A stretch of DNA of 64,000 nt from Leptospirillum ferrooxidans C2-3 (GTDB taxonomy: Bacteria > Nitrospirota > Leptospirillia > Leptospirillales > Leptospirillaceae), in NCBI RefSeq assembly GCF_000284315.1, contig NC_017094.1, positions 1,395,486 through 1,459,485 of the forward strand, read 5' to 3'. A program made the translations under genes and the position numbers. Numbering within the stretch: the first letter of the stretch is position 1; each line of letters opens with the position of its first letter. Under the pieces are notes generated by a model. That model did no database searches. It had not been told where the DNA came from and saw only the letters and a list, made by a program, of their open reading frames with translations. Below, piece by piece: positions 7,304 through 16,219 of this stretch.

Positions 7304-7434
7304 AGTTGTGACTGGATTCTCAACCACTGCTCTGTTGACTGCTCTTGGAGACTGGCTTTCCGAAACGCTTGCCAAGCGCAGAAGGACGTCTTCTTGATTT
7401 CCCGGACAATGAGTTGATGTTCAGAAAGACCAAT
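7300..7434 (+). pseudogene. dead VapC-like PIN toxin remnant
   Basis: The frame starting at ATG 7300 translates to MKL-stop-LDSQPLL-stop-LLLETGFPKRLP, and the rest reads LLDFPDNELMF. This tracks the start of VapC toxins cognate to Phd-like antitoxins (MKLLLDTHxLLWAL...LP...LLxDPDNELxFS). Two in-frame TGA codons (7309-7311 and 7333-7335) break it, the catalytic DTH is DSQ, and the C-terminal two thirds are missing. The remaining sequence runs into the 3' end of the convergent gene. The toxin is clearly non-functional while the antitoxin frame is open. Confidence 0.7.
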
Positions 7435-8242
7435 ACCAGGAAAACCCCTGATAACCACCCCACCCCGACGAAACGGAAGACCTTAGAAGACCACCATCAA
7501 AGGTGAGGTAAGAATGGATGGCGGGAAAAGAAACTCCAAGGGCCACTCCTCCCTGCCCTGCATTGTAGGAGTTGTTCCCCTGTCCTATCAGTTCAGGTCC
7601 AAGATAAAGCGAGACCGATTTTTTCTTCGCCTCCCATACGGGAGTCAGGTATCGGCTCTGGACATAAATATATTGGATATAACCGGTATAGTTGGCAAAA
7701 ATATCCAGGGCTCCCGGTCCGAATGTCCTGTAATACTCGGTCTGGGCATACAGTCCAATCAGGGAAATGATTGGAGTCGACGTCTGATAGGCCTCTGCCA
7801 GGGCAATTCCAAGATCCCCTTCCCAAAATCCGTTTTGAAAAGGAATCCTCACTCCCAAAGCCGGAGTGATTCCATTGTAGGAGTTTTCAATCATCGTGGA
7901 TGTTCCGGGGGTTTCGTAGGCAAAGTAGGAGGCGACCACAAAAAGATGGAGTGTGGGAAGATCCGTTGAGGCAGTTCCCACTTCAGGATGATCCGACGAG
8001 CTTTTCTTTTCCTCCAACCCTCCAATATTCAGAAAATCACCGGCTTCGGCAAAATAATATTGGCTATTTTGGGAAAAAACCGTTTCTCCTCCGTCAAACT
8101 CAAGTGTCTGCCCACTGGCATTCCCCTGAAGTTCCCCTGAAACAAAACAGAGAATCCCAAAAAGAACGAGACCATTTCGAAATGAGAATCGGGAAAATGA
8201 ACCACCCCCAAAAAGGGATCTCAAATCGCTCCGGAACAGCAA
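7421..8242 (-). CDS. probable secreted outer-membrane beta-barrel protein coupled to sugar transferase
   Basis: A 273-aa protein with a hydrophobic signal segment near residues 22-40 and a mature part rich in Tyr, Gly, Ser and alternating hydrophobic residues. It ends in the aromatic terminus WYWSF, a feature of outer-membrane beta-barrels. The repeat-like strands near the end (GPELIGQGNNSYNAGQGGVA) recall BcsS-type proteins of cellulose clusters, but the match is loose. TTG 8242 follows the upstream TGA immediately, with AAAAAAGGA 9 bp before it, so translation is coupled to the sugar transferase. This points to a role in exopolysaccharide export or its control. Confidence 0.6.
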   Translation of the reverse strand: MLFRSDLRSLFGGGSFSRFSFRNGLVLFGILCFVSGELQGNASGQTLEFDGGETVFSQNSQYYFAEAGDFLNIGGLEEKKSSSDHPEVGTASTDLPTLHLFVVASYFAYETPGTSTMIENSYNGITPALGVRIPFQNGFWEGDLGIALAEAYQTSTPIISLIGLYAQTEYYRTFGPGALDIFANYTGYIQYIYVQSRYLTPVWEAKKKSVSLYLGPELIGQGNNSYNAGQGGVALGVSFPAIHSYLTFDGGLLRSSVSSGWGGYQGFSWYWSF

Positions 8243-9727
8243 TCAGTATGATCCTTTTTTGAGCAATACAACCCCGATGGTCCTGAACAGGATCATGATA
8301 TCAAGCCAGAGAGACCAGTTGCGGATGTACCAGAGATCAAGCCTGACCCGGACATCGAAAGGACGATCATTCCTGCCGGTAACCTGCCAGAGCCCCGTTA
8401 TTCCCGGTCGCACAAGCATATACTCGCTCGCCTGATCCCCATAGTGTTCGAAGACCTCTTTTTCAAAAGCGGGGCGAGGACCAACAAGGCTCATTTCCCT
8501 TTTCAGCACATTGATGAGCTGGGGAAGCTCATCAAGGCTTGTCGCCCTTAACCATCGCCCGATCGGGGTCACACGCGGGTCGTGTTTCAGTTTATGATTC
8601 CTTTGATATTCAGTATTGATCTCCACATTTTTGGACAACATCTCTTCAAGCGATTCGTGAGCCCCCTTGTACATCGTCCGAAATTTCAGGATCGAAAAGG
8701 TTCTACCCTGATAGCCATATCGCTTTTGTGTAAAGATCACAGAACCGGGAGAGGAGACCCGGATCAACAAGGCAATCAGAAGGGCTGGAATGAAGAAAAT
8801 GAGAAAAAGAAAAAATGCAAATATCCAATCGACAACAGATTTGATGTTTCGGTTTAAGCGGGAGTGAAGGCTGTTTCGAATGCCCAGAAGGAAGATTTCC
8901 TCATAGAACAGGAAAATCAGCTCACTACTGACAAGGTTGACCTGGGAGACATTGGGGACAATATAGACATCGCGAAAGTCGCGATGGAGCTCATTGGCTA
9001 TCCCTGTTACCTCCCTGGCGTGAAGAGAGGGTGCCGCAACCACGGCACCCCGGACTGCCAGGGGGATATTCCCTCTTCTCCAGTCTTCCCAGCTTCCGAG
9101 GCACATAAGGGTTGGAGGCTTTTTTTCCGAAAGAAAATTGCCTTCCTTCGATCGCCCGGGACGGCAGGAGATTTCCTCGACAGGAAGCCCGGCAGGGGCA
9201 CAGATCCAGGCCATCGGTCTTATTCCCATGTAGTGGTCTCTCGTCAGACCCAGAGAAACCAGCCGAACGCCTTCTTCCCCACCCACCAGAACCACATCAA
9301 GCGTCCCCAGACCCCATCTATGGAGAAGGGGTTTGATCAAATGACGGACTAAAGGAATGAGAAAAACGCAGAAAAACCCTGTTTCCAGAAAAATGAGACG
9401 GGAGGTACTTCCCGATAGCTTGTCGAGGGAAATGATGGTAAAAAGCATCAGGAAAGAAAGGAAAATGGACTTTGTCACTTTCTGGGTCTCGGACCAAAAA
9501 GGAAGTCTTCGCCCATAAAGTCCTTCAAAGGAAAAGACCACAACCAGCACAAGTGGCATCCACCACAAGGAGAGGAAATACAGAAGAGCATGCGGTTCCA
9601 CAACACCGAAAAGAGGACCCAAAAAGAGAACTTTTGAAAAATAGGAGACTGTCAATGACAAATAGAAGGCCGACAAATCAGCGACCATAAGACAGAGAAC
9701 GAACAGCCAACCGTTTATGAGCCTCAC
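8243..9727 (-). CDS. polyprenyl-phosphate sugar-1-phosphate transferase initiating exopolysaccharide synthesis
   Basis: A 494-aa inner-membrane enzyme of the WbaP/WcaJ class. It transfers a hexose-1-phosphate from UDP-sugar to undecaprenyl phosphate as the first step of exopolysaccharide or O-antigen assembly. Four to five N-terminal transmembrane helices, a soluble middle domain and a further helix (FAFFLFLIFFIPALLIALLI) precede the catalytic domain. The signature motifs are KRYGYQGRTFSILKFRTMY, DELPQLINVLKREMSLVGPR and RPGITGLWQVTGRND. The start is GTG 9727, with GGAG about 9 bp upstream. No other capsule genes flank it apart from the coupled barrel-like protein. Confidence 0.93.
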   Translation of the reverse strand: MRLINGWLFVLCLMVADLSAFYLSLTVSYFSKVLFLGPLFGVVEPHALLYFLSLWWMPLVLVVVFSFEGLYGRRLPFWSETQKVTKSIFLSFLMLFTIISLDKLSGSTSRLIFLETGFFCVFLIPLVRHLIKPLLHRWGLGTLDVVLVGGEEGVRLVSLGLTRDHYMGIRPMAWICAPAGLPVEEISCRPGRSKEGNFLSEKKPPTLMCLGSWEDWRRGNIPLAVRGAVVAAPSLHAREVTGIANELHRDFRDVYIVPNVSQVNLVSSELIFLFYEEIFLLGIRNSLHSRLNRNIKSVVDWIFAFFLFLIFFIPALLIALLIRVSSPGSVIFTQKRYGYQGRTFSILKFRTMYKGAHESLEEMLSKNVEINTEYQRNHKLKHDPRVTPIGRWLRATSLDELPQLINVLKREMSLVGPRPAFEKEVFEHYGDQASEYMLVRPGITGLWQVTGRNDRPFDVRVRLDLWYIRNWSLWLDIMILFRTIGVVLLKKGSY

Positions 9728-10474
9728 AACTCTTTCACTCCATTTAAAAAGATACGCTTCCCCTTTTACATCCGAAGATCAGCACTTTTGCCATATAATG
9801 CACCCGTTGAAAAGAGAATTCAGTGAGTTTTGTCCTTGTTTGAAGACGGTACCCTCAAATTTTAGACAAGTTATAAAGCAACAGGAAAAAAGCTGGCTTA
9901 TAATCAAAAGAAGAAGTTGAAGTGAAAAAAAAGAAGGAGGAAATATCAAGCCTGTGAGCAATGAACGAACTTTCTTTAAATAAAAAAGGACGGAGCCGAT
10001 TCTCCCTCAAAGGGGGAGACTGAAGCTTTCTCTTATTGCCAATTTTCGATTCAGGATACATGAGCGAACGAAGATTGGTCGAACAGGTTATGAAGAAAAA
10101 CACCATTGTCGAGCATTTCAACAGGTGCTTTCTGGAGAAATCTGGAAAAAACTTCCCGATTCTATAAAACAAAAAGGAAGGACCAAGACCTGATTTCAGT
10201 TTTGGGGAAGACCATTCCAACGATAAAAGATCAGGTTATAGCCACATAACGGATTGTACTTGTGGCAAATCATAAATTGCAAGAAAACATTAGAACCATT
10301 AGGAGTTGTTATCGACAGCAATCATAAGCAATTTGATAAGGATATTCTCACATGGAATCTTTTCTCCACGTCGTGCCGTAAGGAGCTGCAAATCTAAAGA
10401 AAGGAACCTCCATCCCCTTTCCGCTTTTCCCTTTTTCTTGATTCTCGTCTGATCCATCGTTACAATACAGACCC
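9728..10474. other. 750-bp intergenic region without a supported gene
   Basis: This AT-richer stretch separates the sugar transferase from mtnA. A 121-codon frame on the minus strand (9855-10220) has poly-Phe and poly-Ser runs and no ribosome site, so I do not believe it. A hairpin TCTCCC-tcaaag-GGGAGA lies near 10002. Promoters for both divergent genes must lie here, but none was assigned. Confidence 0.6.
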
Positions 10475-11545
10475 ATGGTAAATGCAATCGTCTTCGACAC
10501 TCCCAAAAACGGACCACCGTCCCTCCATCTGATCGACCAGAGGCGTTTGCCCCTTGAAACGGTGACCGTTACTTCGACCGATCATCATGATGTTGCCAAT
10601 TCCATTCGCGAAATGGTTGTCCGGGGAGCACCGGCAATCGGAATCGCCGCGGCTTATGGAATTGCCATCGGATCTTACGAGTTTACCCGGGAAAAGATCG
10701 ATGGCGCCTATCCCGACTGGATGGAAAAGGTTTCAAGAACCCTCGGAAAAACCCGTCCGACCGCTGTCAATCTTTTTTGGGCGATCGACCGGATGAGAAC
10801 TCTCTGGTCGGACCTTTACGCAAAAGGCTTGACACCGCTTGAGATCACACGGGTTCTTTACGACGAGGCGCGATCTGTCCACGAGGAAGACATTTCCCAG
10901 AATCGGTCCATGGGAAAGTTTGGCCAGGAGCTTTTTCCGGAATCGGGATCGGTCTTGACTCACTGCAATGCCGGTGCCTTGGCAACAGGAGGCTACGGAA
11001 CAGCACTCGGAGTCATCCGAGCGGCAGTCGAGGCCGGAAAAAAAATTCATGTCTTCGCCGATGAAACAAGGCCCTATCTTCAGGGGGCCCGCTTGACCGC
11101 ATATGAACTCATGGCCGATAACATCCCCACGACACTGATCACCGACGGAATGTCCGCCTCCCTGATGGCGAAGGGCAAGATTTCAGCGGTCATTGTCGGT
11201 GCCGACAGAATTACCCGAAACGGGGACGTTGCCAATAAGATCGGAACCTACGCCCTGGCGGTACTCGCCCATTATCACAAGATTCCCTTTTATGTCGCGG
11301 CCCCCTTTTCAACAATCGATTTTGTCATGGAAACAGGCAATCTGATTCCCATTGAGGAACGCTCATCGGAAGAGGTGACGACCATCGGTCATGGTAATCG
11401 TGTGGCACCGATCGGTGTGGATGTCTACAATCCCGCCTTCGATGTCACCCCTGCCGGGCTCATCACCAGAATCATCACGGAGCGCGGCGTTTTCAAACCT
11501 CAGGACCTGATTCATCAAATCCCTTCAATCCAGAAGACATTCTAA
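10475..11545 (+). CDS. mtnA: S-methyl-5-thioribose-1-phosphate isomerase
   Basis: A 356-aa enzyme of methionine salvage that isomerises methylthioribose-1-phosphate to methylthioribulose-1-phosphate in the cytosol. It belongs to the eIF2B-like isomerase family. Diagnostic segments are VRGAPAIGIAAAYG (residues 49-62), HCNAGALATGGYG with catalytic Cys164, ADETRPYLQGARLT, and IVGADRITRNGDVANKIGT with catalytic Asp244. The length is normal. The ATG at 10475 has no obvious ribosome site. No other methionine-salvage gene is nearby; lysS follows after 34 bp and may be co-transcribed. Confidence 0.96.
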   Translation: MVNAIVFDTPKNGPPSLHLIDQRRLPLETVTVTSTDHHDVANSIREMVVRGAPAIGIAAAYGIAIGSYEFTREKIDGAYPDWMEKVSRTLGKTRPTAVNLFWAIDRMRTLWSDLYAKGLTPLEITRVLYDEARSVHEEDISQNRSMGKFGQELFPESGSVLTHCNAGALATGGYGTALGVIRAAVEAGKKIHVFADETRPYLQGARLTAYELMADNIPTTLITDGMSASLMAKGKISAVIVGADRITRNGDVANKIGTYALAVLAHYHKIPFYVAAPFSTIDFVMETGNLIPIEERSSEEVTTIGHGNRVAPIGVDVYNPAFDVTPAGLITRIITERGVFKPQDLIHQIPSIQKTF

Positions 11546-11579
11546 AATATCCCAAACGAACCAGACAGGTGAAAATCAG

Positions 11580-13112
11580 GTGAACACAACGAACCAAGAT
11601 CACGCAGAACTCCCTGAACAGGAACGCGTTCGCCGGGAAAAAAGACAGATCCTCCTCTCAAACGGAATCGATCCTTACGGGATGGCTTTTCCGGATCGGG
11701 AATCCATCCGGGATCTGAAAAGGAAACTATTGCCATGGACGAAGGAAGGACAAGACAAGGACCATTTGCCTGAATCCCCGATCAAAAGCCGGATTGCAGG
11801 AAGAGTCGTTCTTCTAAGGCGCTTCGGAAAAGCCTTTTTTGCGACTCTTCAGGATAATGGAGACCGTTTTCAGATCTACGTCAAAAAGGATCGCCTTCCC
11901 GAAGGGGTTTTCGACATTTTTAACGATACCCTGGATATGGGAGACCATCTGGGTATCGAGGGGACTTTTTTCAAAACCAAGACGGGAGAGCCCACCCTTG
12001 AAGCCTCCAGCCTCTGGTTCCTTGGCAAATCGGTCCATCCCCTTCCTGAAAAATGGCATGGTCTATCGGATATTGAAACCCGTTACCGGCAACGTTACAT
12101 AGACCTGATCGTCAATCTTCCCGCCCGTCAGGTTTTTGAAGACAGATCCCGGATTCTGTCCCTGATCCGAAGATTCATGGATGATCGGGGTTTTCTTGAA
12201 GTGGAAACACCCATGATGCATCCGTCTCCGGGCGGAGCGCTCGCACGCCCGTTCGTCACCCATCATAACTCTCTTGGAACGGACCTCTATCTCCGCATCG
12301 CCCCGGAGCTCTACCTCAAGCGACTGGTGGTCGGAGGATTTACAAAAGTCTACGAAATCAATCGAAACTTCAGGAATGAAGGATTCAGTCCGAGACACAA
12401 TCCCGAGTTCACCATGATGGAATTCTATATGGCCTATCACTCCCCCGAAGAGTTGATGGCATTGACCGAAGCTCTGATCCCGGAGCTTTGCCAGAAGATC
12501 CGTCAGAAAACGACAGTCCAGTTTGGTGAACACGAAATCGAACTCATGGGACCGTACCGGAGGATCTCCTATCTTGGCTCCCTCAAGGATCATTTCGCCC
12601 TTTCCGAACAGGATCTGTTCGATGAGACAAAACTCATCGAATGCCTGAAGGGTGCAAAAATCCCTATCCCCCCCAAAAGAGCCGGGAAACCCTATTTTGC
12701 AGACCTTCAGAATGCCCTGTTTGAAGAAACGATTGAAAAGGGACTGATTCAGCCAACCTTCGTCACGGGTTATCCGAAAGCGATATCCCCGCTGGCTCGC
12801 TCTTCAAAGGACAACCCTGAGATTACCGACCGATTCGAGCTTTTCATCGGAGGAATCGAAATTGCCAATGGATTCATGGAGTTAAACGATCCCGACGATC
12901 AGCTCGCGCGCTTTGAGGCCCAGATGGAATCGCGACAGGCTGGCGACCTGGAGGCTCCCCCCCCGGATCTGGACTACATCCGGGCGCTTGAGATCGGGCT
13001 CCCCCCCACCGCCGGCGAAGGCATCGGAATCGATCGTCTTGTCATGCTTCTCACCGAACAAACCTCCATCCGGGATGTCCTCCTCTTTCCGCAAATGAAG
13101 CCGGAGGGCTGA
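11580..13112 (+). CDS. lysS: lysyl-tRNA synthetase, class II
   Basis: A 510-aa class IIb aminoacyl-tRNA synthetase that charges tRNA-Lys. The N-terminal OB-fold anticodon-binding domain (about residues 60-170) is followed by the catalytic core, with motif 2 (NRNFRNEGFSPRHNPEFTMM) and motif 3 (GEGIGIDRLVMLLT). The start is GTG 11580. The stop overlaps the next start (TGATG), so lysS heads an operon with the Lol lipoprotein-release genes. Length is in the usual range of about 490-510. Confidence 0.97.
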   Translation: MNTTNQDHAELPEQERVRREKRQILLSNGIDPYGMAFPDRESIRDLKRKLLPWTKEGQDKDHLPESPIKSRIAGRVVLLRRFGKAFFATLQDNGDRFQIYVKKDRLPEGVFDIFNDTLDMGDHLGIEGTFFKTKTGEPTLEASSLWFLGKSVHPLPEKWHGLSDIETRYRQRYIDLIVNLPARQVFEDRSRILSLIRRFMDDRGFLEVETPMMHPSPGGALARPFVTHHNSLGTDLYLRIAPELYLKRLVVGGFTKVYEINRNFRNEGFSPRHNPEFTMMEFYMAYHSPEELMALTEALIPELCQKIRQKTTVQFGEHEIELMGPYRRISYLGSLKDHFALSEQDLFDETKLIECLKGAKIPIPPKRAGKPYFADLQNALFEETIEKGLIQPTFVTGYPKAISPLARSSKDNPEITDRFELFIGGIEIANGFMELNDPDDQLARFEAQMESRQAGDLEAPPPDLDYIRALEIGLPPTAGEGIGIDRLVMLLTEQTSIRDVLLFPQMKPEG

Positions 13113-14347
13113 TGGCCCGTTTTGAATGGACGGTTGCGCTTCGCTATCTCAAATCCCAGCGAAAGCAGAGCGGACTCTCCTTCCAGACATTCATCTCCAT
13201 TTCAGGGGTGACCGTGGGCGTTGCCGCTCTTATGGCAACCCTTGCCGTGATGACAGGCTTTCAGCACAAGCTGCGATCCAAGATCCTGGGGATCAATTCC
13301 CATATTATCCTGACGGATGGCCGGGGGGTTCCCATGGCACATCCAGAGATGATTCAGGAACAGATTTCCAAAACCAAAGGCGTTGTCGCTGTCTCACCGT
13401 TCATTCTGGGACAGGCGATGCTTTCTTCCGACGGAACCGTCTCGGGAACGGTCATCAGGGGCATTGATCCTGAAGGAGAGAAAAAAGTCACGAGTCTTTC
13501 AAGATATATGATTTCCGGCCATCTTCGGGATCTCCTGACCACCAACGGAAAAGCCAAACTCCCCGGAATCATACTTGGAAAGGATCTGGCGGATCACCTG
13601 AACCTGACCCCAGGCGACCCGGTCGATGTCATCAGCCCCACAGGAACCCCTTCAGCCTTTGGCATGATCCCCAAAATTCGACATTTCGTCCTCGTTGGCA
13701 TCTTTAAAAGCGGTCTCTATGAATATGACAACACACTGGCCCTTCTCTCCATCGATGAGGCCAGAGGATTTCTTGCGATTCCACCCGGTGATGTCTCGGG
13801 TCTTGAAATACGGGTCAACAAGATCATGAATGCCTCCCCGATCGCAAAGACTCTTTCAAAATCGCTGGGATTCCCCTACTGGCCAAGGTCCTGGCTACAG
13901 ATGAACAAGAACCTGTTCTCGGCGCTTCTTCTCGAAAAAACCGTAATGTTCATCATCCTCGTTCTCATCGTTCTGGTGGCCTCTTTCAATATTGTGAGCA
14001 CACTGACCATGACGGTCATGGACAAGGGAAAAGAAATCGCCATCATGAAAGCAATGGGCGCCACACAAAGGCAGATCATGCATATTTTCATGATCGATGG
14101 ACTCATGATAGGAGGGGTCGGAACCTTGGTCGGTCTCCCCCTGGGATATCTGATCTGCTTTTTTCTTGAACATTTCTATCGGCTGCCGAACGATGTTTAC
14201 TTTGTCAGCCATATTCCGGTGATCATCCGGATGAGCGATATCCTTTCCGTCTCTGTTGCCGCCATCGGCGTGAGCTTTGCGGCAACACTGTACCCATCGA
14301 TCAGGGCCTCAAGGCTTGATCCCATTCAGGCGATACGGTACGAATGA
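13112..14347 (+). CDS. LolC/LolE-type lipoprotein-releasing ABC transporter permease
   Basis: A 411-aa inner-membrane permease. It works with LolD to extract lipoproteins from the inner membrane and pass them to the periplasmic chaperone LolA. The pattern is typical: an N-terminal cytoplasmic stretch RYLKSQRKQSGLSFQTFIS, TM1, a large periplasmic domain (about residues 45-260) and three C-terminal helices, including VASFNIVSTLTMTVMDKGKE and the last helix before the SRLDPIQAIRYE tail. Only one permease gene is present, so the complex probably uses two copies of it (a LolF-like arrangement). It overlaps lolD by 4 bp. Confidence 0.93.
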   Translation: MARFEWTVALRYLKSQRKQSGLSFQTFISISGVTVGVAALMATLAVMTGFQHKLRSKILGINSHIILTDGRGVPMAHPEMIQEQISKTKGVVAVSPFILGQAMLSSDGTVSGTVIRGIDPEGEKKVTSLSRYMISGHLRDLLTTNGKAKLPGIILGKDLADHLNLTPGDPVDVISPTGTPSAFGMIPKIRHFVLVGIFKSGLYEYDNTLALLSIDEARGFLAIPPGDVSGLEIRVNKIMNASPIAKTLSKSLGFPYWPRSWLQMNKNLFSALLLEKTVMFIILVLIVLVASFNIVSTLTMTVMDKGKEIAIMKAMGATQRQIMHIFMIDGLMIGGVGTLVGLPLGYLICFFLEHFYRLPNDVYFVSHIPVIIRMSDILSVSVAAIGVSFAATLYPSIRASRLDPIQAIRYE

Positions 14348-15039
14348 GCCGAGGATACCGGATCAGGTGTGAAAACCTCTCAAAATCGTACATGATGGGG
14401 AAAAAAGAACTCCCTGTTTTAAAGGAGATCAATATTGATCTTCCTGCCGGAGTTTTTGTCGCACTCACCGGAGCATCAGGTGCCGGAAAAAGTACGCTTC
14501 TTCATCTGGTTGGCACCATTGATCGCCCCACCATGGGCCGGGTCATCCATGGAGACAGGGATGTTTCGGAGTTGTCCGAATACGACCTCGCCTCCTTCAG
14601 AAACCGGCATATCGGCTTTGTCTTTCAGTTCCACCATCTTCTTCCGGAGTTTACCGCTCTTGAAAATGTCCTGATGCCATCGTGGATTGCAGGAAAATCC
14701 CTCATGGAAGAAGTCGGCGTTATCGAAAACAGAGCCCGGGAGCTTTTGGACCGGGTCGGTCTCTCAGGAAGACTCTCCCACAAGCCATCGGAACTCTCGG
14801 GAGGTGAACAGCAGAGGGTAGCCATCGCAAGGGCCCTGGTCATGAACCCGTCCATTCTCCTCGCGGATGAACCGACCGGGAATCTCGACACCCATACAAG
14901 TTTTGAAGTCTTTGATCTCTTGAGAACGGTCAACCATGAACAGGGTATCACCCTGATCATGGCGACCCATAATGAAGCCCTTGCTGAACGCGCGGACCGC
15001 ATAATCATCATGGAAGATGGCCGGATCTCCGGGGGATAA
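14344..15039 (+). CDS. lolD: lipoprotein-releasing ABC transporter ATP-binding protein LolD
   Basis: A 231-aa cytoplasmic ATPase subunit of the Lol release complex. Walker A is GASGAGKST, the Q-loop region FVFQFHHLLPEFTALENV is characteristic of LolD/MacB-type ATPases, the signature is LSGGEQQRVAIARAL, Walker B is ILLADEPTG and the switch His is in MATHNEALAE. It overlaps the permease gene by ATGA. The gene ends 26 bp before the convergent FmdB gene. Confidence 0.94.
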   Translation: MSRGYRIRCENLSKSYMMGKKELPVLKEINIDLPAGVFVALTGASGAGKSTLLHLVGTIDRPTMGRVIHGDRDVSELSEYDLASFRNRHIGFVFQFHHLLPEFTALENVLMPSWIAGKSLMEEVGVIENRARELLDRVGLSGRLSHKPSELSGGEQQRVAIARALVMNPSILLADEPTGNLDTHTSFEVFDLLRTVNHEQGITLIMATHNEALAERADRIIIMEDGRISGG

Positions 15040-15064
15040 GAAAAAAACCCTGAAAGCCCCTGTA

Positions 15065-15385
15065 TCAGGCTGTTTTTGTGTCCGAACCGCTCGAGGGAGC
15101 TGTCGAGGAAGGAGCTGATGGCGTCGGGGAGCTTTCGGTTGCGGTTTTCTTTTCGGATCCTTCGGAAGAAGACGAAGACTCCGAGGATCCGGCATCGGTC
15201 ATGCCTTTTCGGGCATAATCGGTTATGTAGAAGCCTGTCCCCTTGAACTGAAGTGCCGGTTTCCCCATCAATTTTTTCACAGGTCCTCCGCAAACTTCAC
15301 AGACCGTCTGGATAGGATCGGAAAACTTCTGGATTCGCTCAATCGTCGTATTGCACTTGTCACAATGATACTCGTAAATAGGCAT
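15065..15385 (-). CDS. FmdB-family zinc ribbon protein with Ser-rich tail
   Basis: A 106-aa protein with the FmdB/CxxC zinc ribbon (MPIYEYHCDKC; Cys8, Cys11, Cys29 and Cys32). The fold continues through the usual KPALQFKGTGFYITDY segment that ends the domain. Residues about 66-106 form a low-complexity Ser/Thr/Pro/Ala tail. The start at 15385 is chosen over an upstream frame extension because MPIYEY is the family start and GGAGG lies 6-7 bp before it. The function of this family is poorly defined; a regulatory or metal-binding role is usual. Confidence 0.85.
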   Translation of the reverse strand: MPIYEYHCDKCNTTIERIQKFSDPIQTVCEVCGGPVKKLMGKPALQFKGTGFYITDYARKGMTDAGSSESSSSSEGSEKKTATESSPTPSAPSSTAPSSGSDTKTA

Positions 15386-15422
15386 CAAAACCTCCATAAA
15401 AATATCCAAAAGCGTTTATAAC

Positions 15423-15449
15423 AGAAGGACAGCCTCCTTCTTTTTATTT
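15423..15449. terminator. hairpin with T-run (plus-strand orientation)
   Basis: AGAAGGA-cagcc-TCCTTCT followed by TTTTATTTT looks like an intrinsic terminator on the plus strand. No plus-strand gene ends immediately before it, since the FmdB gene lies between here and lolD. It may stop lolD read-through antisense to FmdB, or it may be a 5'-leader hairpin of FmdB. The next 270 bp to the following gene show no ORF I trust. Confidence 0.5.
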
Positions 15450-15721
15450 TCTCCTTAAGGATAGCGAACATATAGGGCTATCAGCAATAGTCCCCTGATC
15501 TCTTGCCTCACTTTCCCTCCCAAAAGGTATTTTACAATAGATAGATTTTAAAAATAATTAAAAAAATAACCCATCAGTCTTGATAAATAGCAAATAAGTG
15601 GCATCGTGGAACCACTGGATAAAACTTCTGGGAACAGTTCTTCCGGCCTGGAGGCTGTTTCCTCTGGAGAGTCAGGCTATTAAAGAATTTTTGAAGATCC
15701 ATCAGGATAAAGGAGAACGTC

Positions 15722-16087
15722 ATGATTACCGTGGCGAAAAACGAGGTTTTACAAATGGCGAGGATGGCCGGGGCAAGAGCTCCTGTCATTGCGGTTCCGG
15801 ATCCAACGATTGACGGAATCGCGGAATGGAAACAGGATTTGCTTGTTTATTTTGGCTGTGCTGCCGATAACCTGATCCACGAGGTCGGTGTGGAAGAGGG
15901 ATTGAGGGGAGAGATTTGGGCAGCCATGAAAGAAGGGTTTGAAGAACTGTTGAGCTCCCAACCTTATGAAGGGATCCCTTTTCCTTTAAATGCAAGGGAT
16001 AAAGAGACGGAAAAAGCGATAAGCCTCAGGATTTTGAAAGAGATTTTCGAGGAATTGCCCGGTTCGCCTCATCATTGCACCCGTTAA
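15722..16087 (+). CDS. small acidic protein of unknown function
   Basis: A 121-aa soluble protein preceded by a good AAAGGAG ribosome site 6 bp before ATG 15722. It has no signal peptide. The middle (CAADNLIHEVGVEEGLRGEIWAAM is typical of its composition) and the C-terminal part are amphipathic helices, and the protein ends HHCTR. I do not recognise the family. It stands alone, followed by a G/C hairpin. Confidence 0.7.
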   Translation: MITVAKNEVLQMARMAGARAPVIAVPDPTIDGIAEWKQDLLVYFGCAADNLIHEVGVEEGLRGEIWAAMKEGFEELLSSQPYEGIPFPLNARDKETEKAISLRILKEIFEELPGSPHHCTR

Positions 16088-16095
16088 GAAGTGGA

Positions 16096-16115
16096 GGGGG
16101 GCCGATATGCCCCCC
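16096..16115 (+). terminator. GC-rich hairpin after the small acidic protein
   Basis: GGGGGGC-cgatat-GCCCCCC lies 9 bp past the upstream stop codon. The stem is strong but lacks a T-run. A second inverted repeat (GGAGATCCG 16141-16149 with CGGATCTCC 16177-16185) follows and could fold the leader of the next gene. Confidence 0.5.
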
Positions 16116-16219
16116 AGATGAGAATAAGGATATCGGGGGGGGAGATCCGGAATATCTGATGATTTCAAAAAAAGGGCGGATCTCCACCCATGTTAAAGAA
16201 GAAGAATTCGGAGGTGGAT

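Noticed and set aside
9855-10220. 121-codon minus-strand frame in the large intergenic region
   Set aside because: Homopolymer runs of Phe and Ser, no ribosome site, and AT-rich composition suggest chance.
15598-15813. 71-codon plus-strand frame before the small acidic protein
   Set aside because: It overlaps the better-supported gene at 15722, which has a ribosome site.
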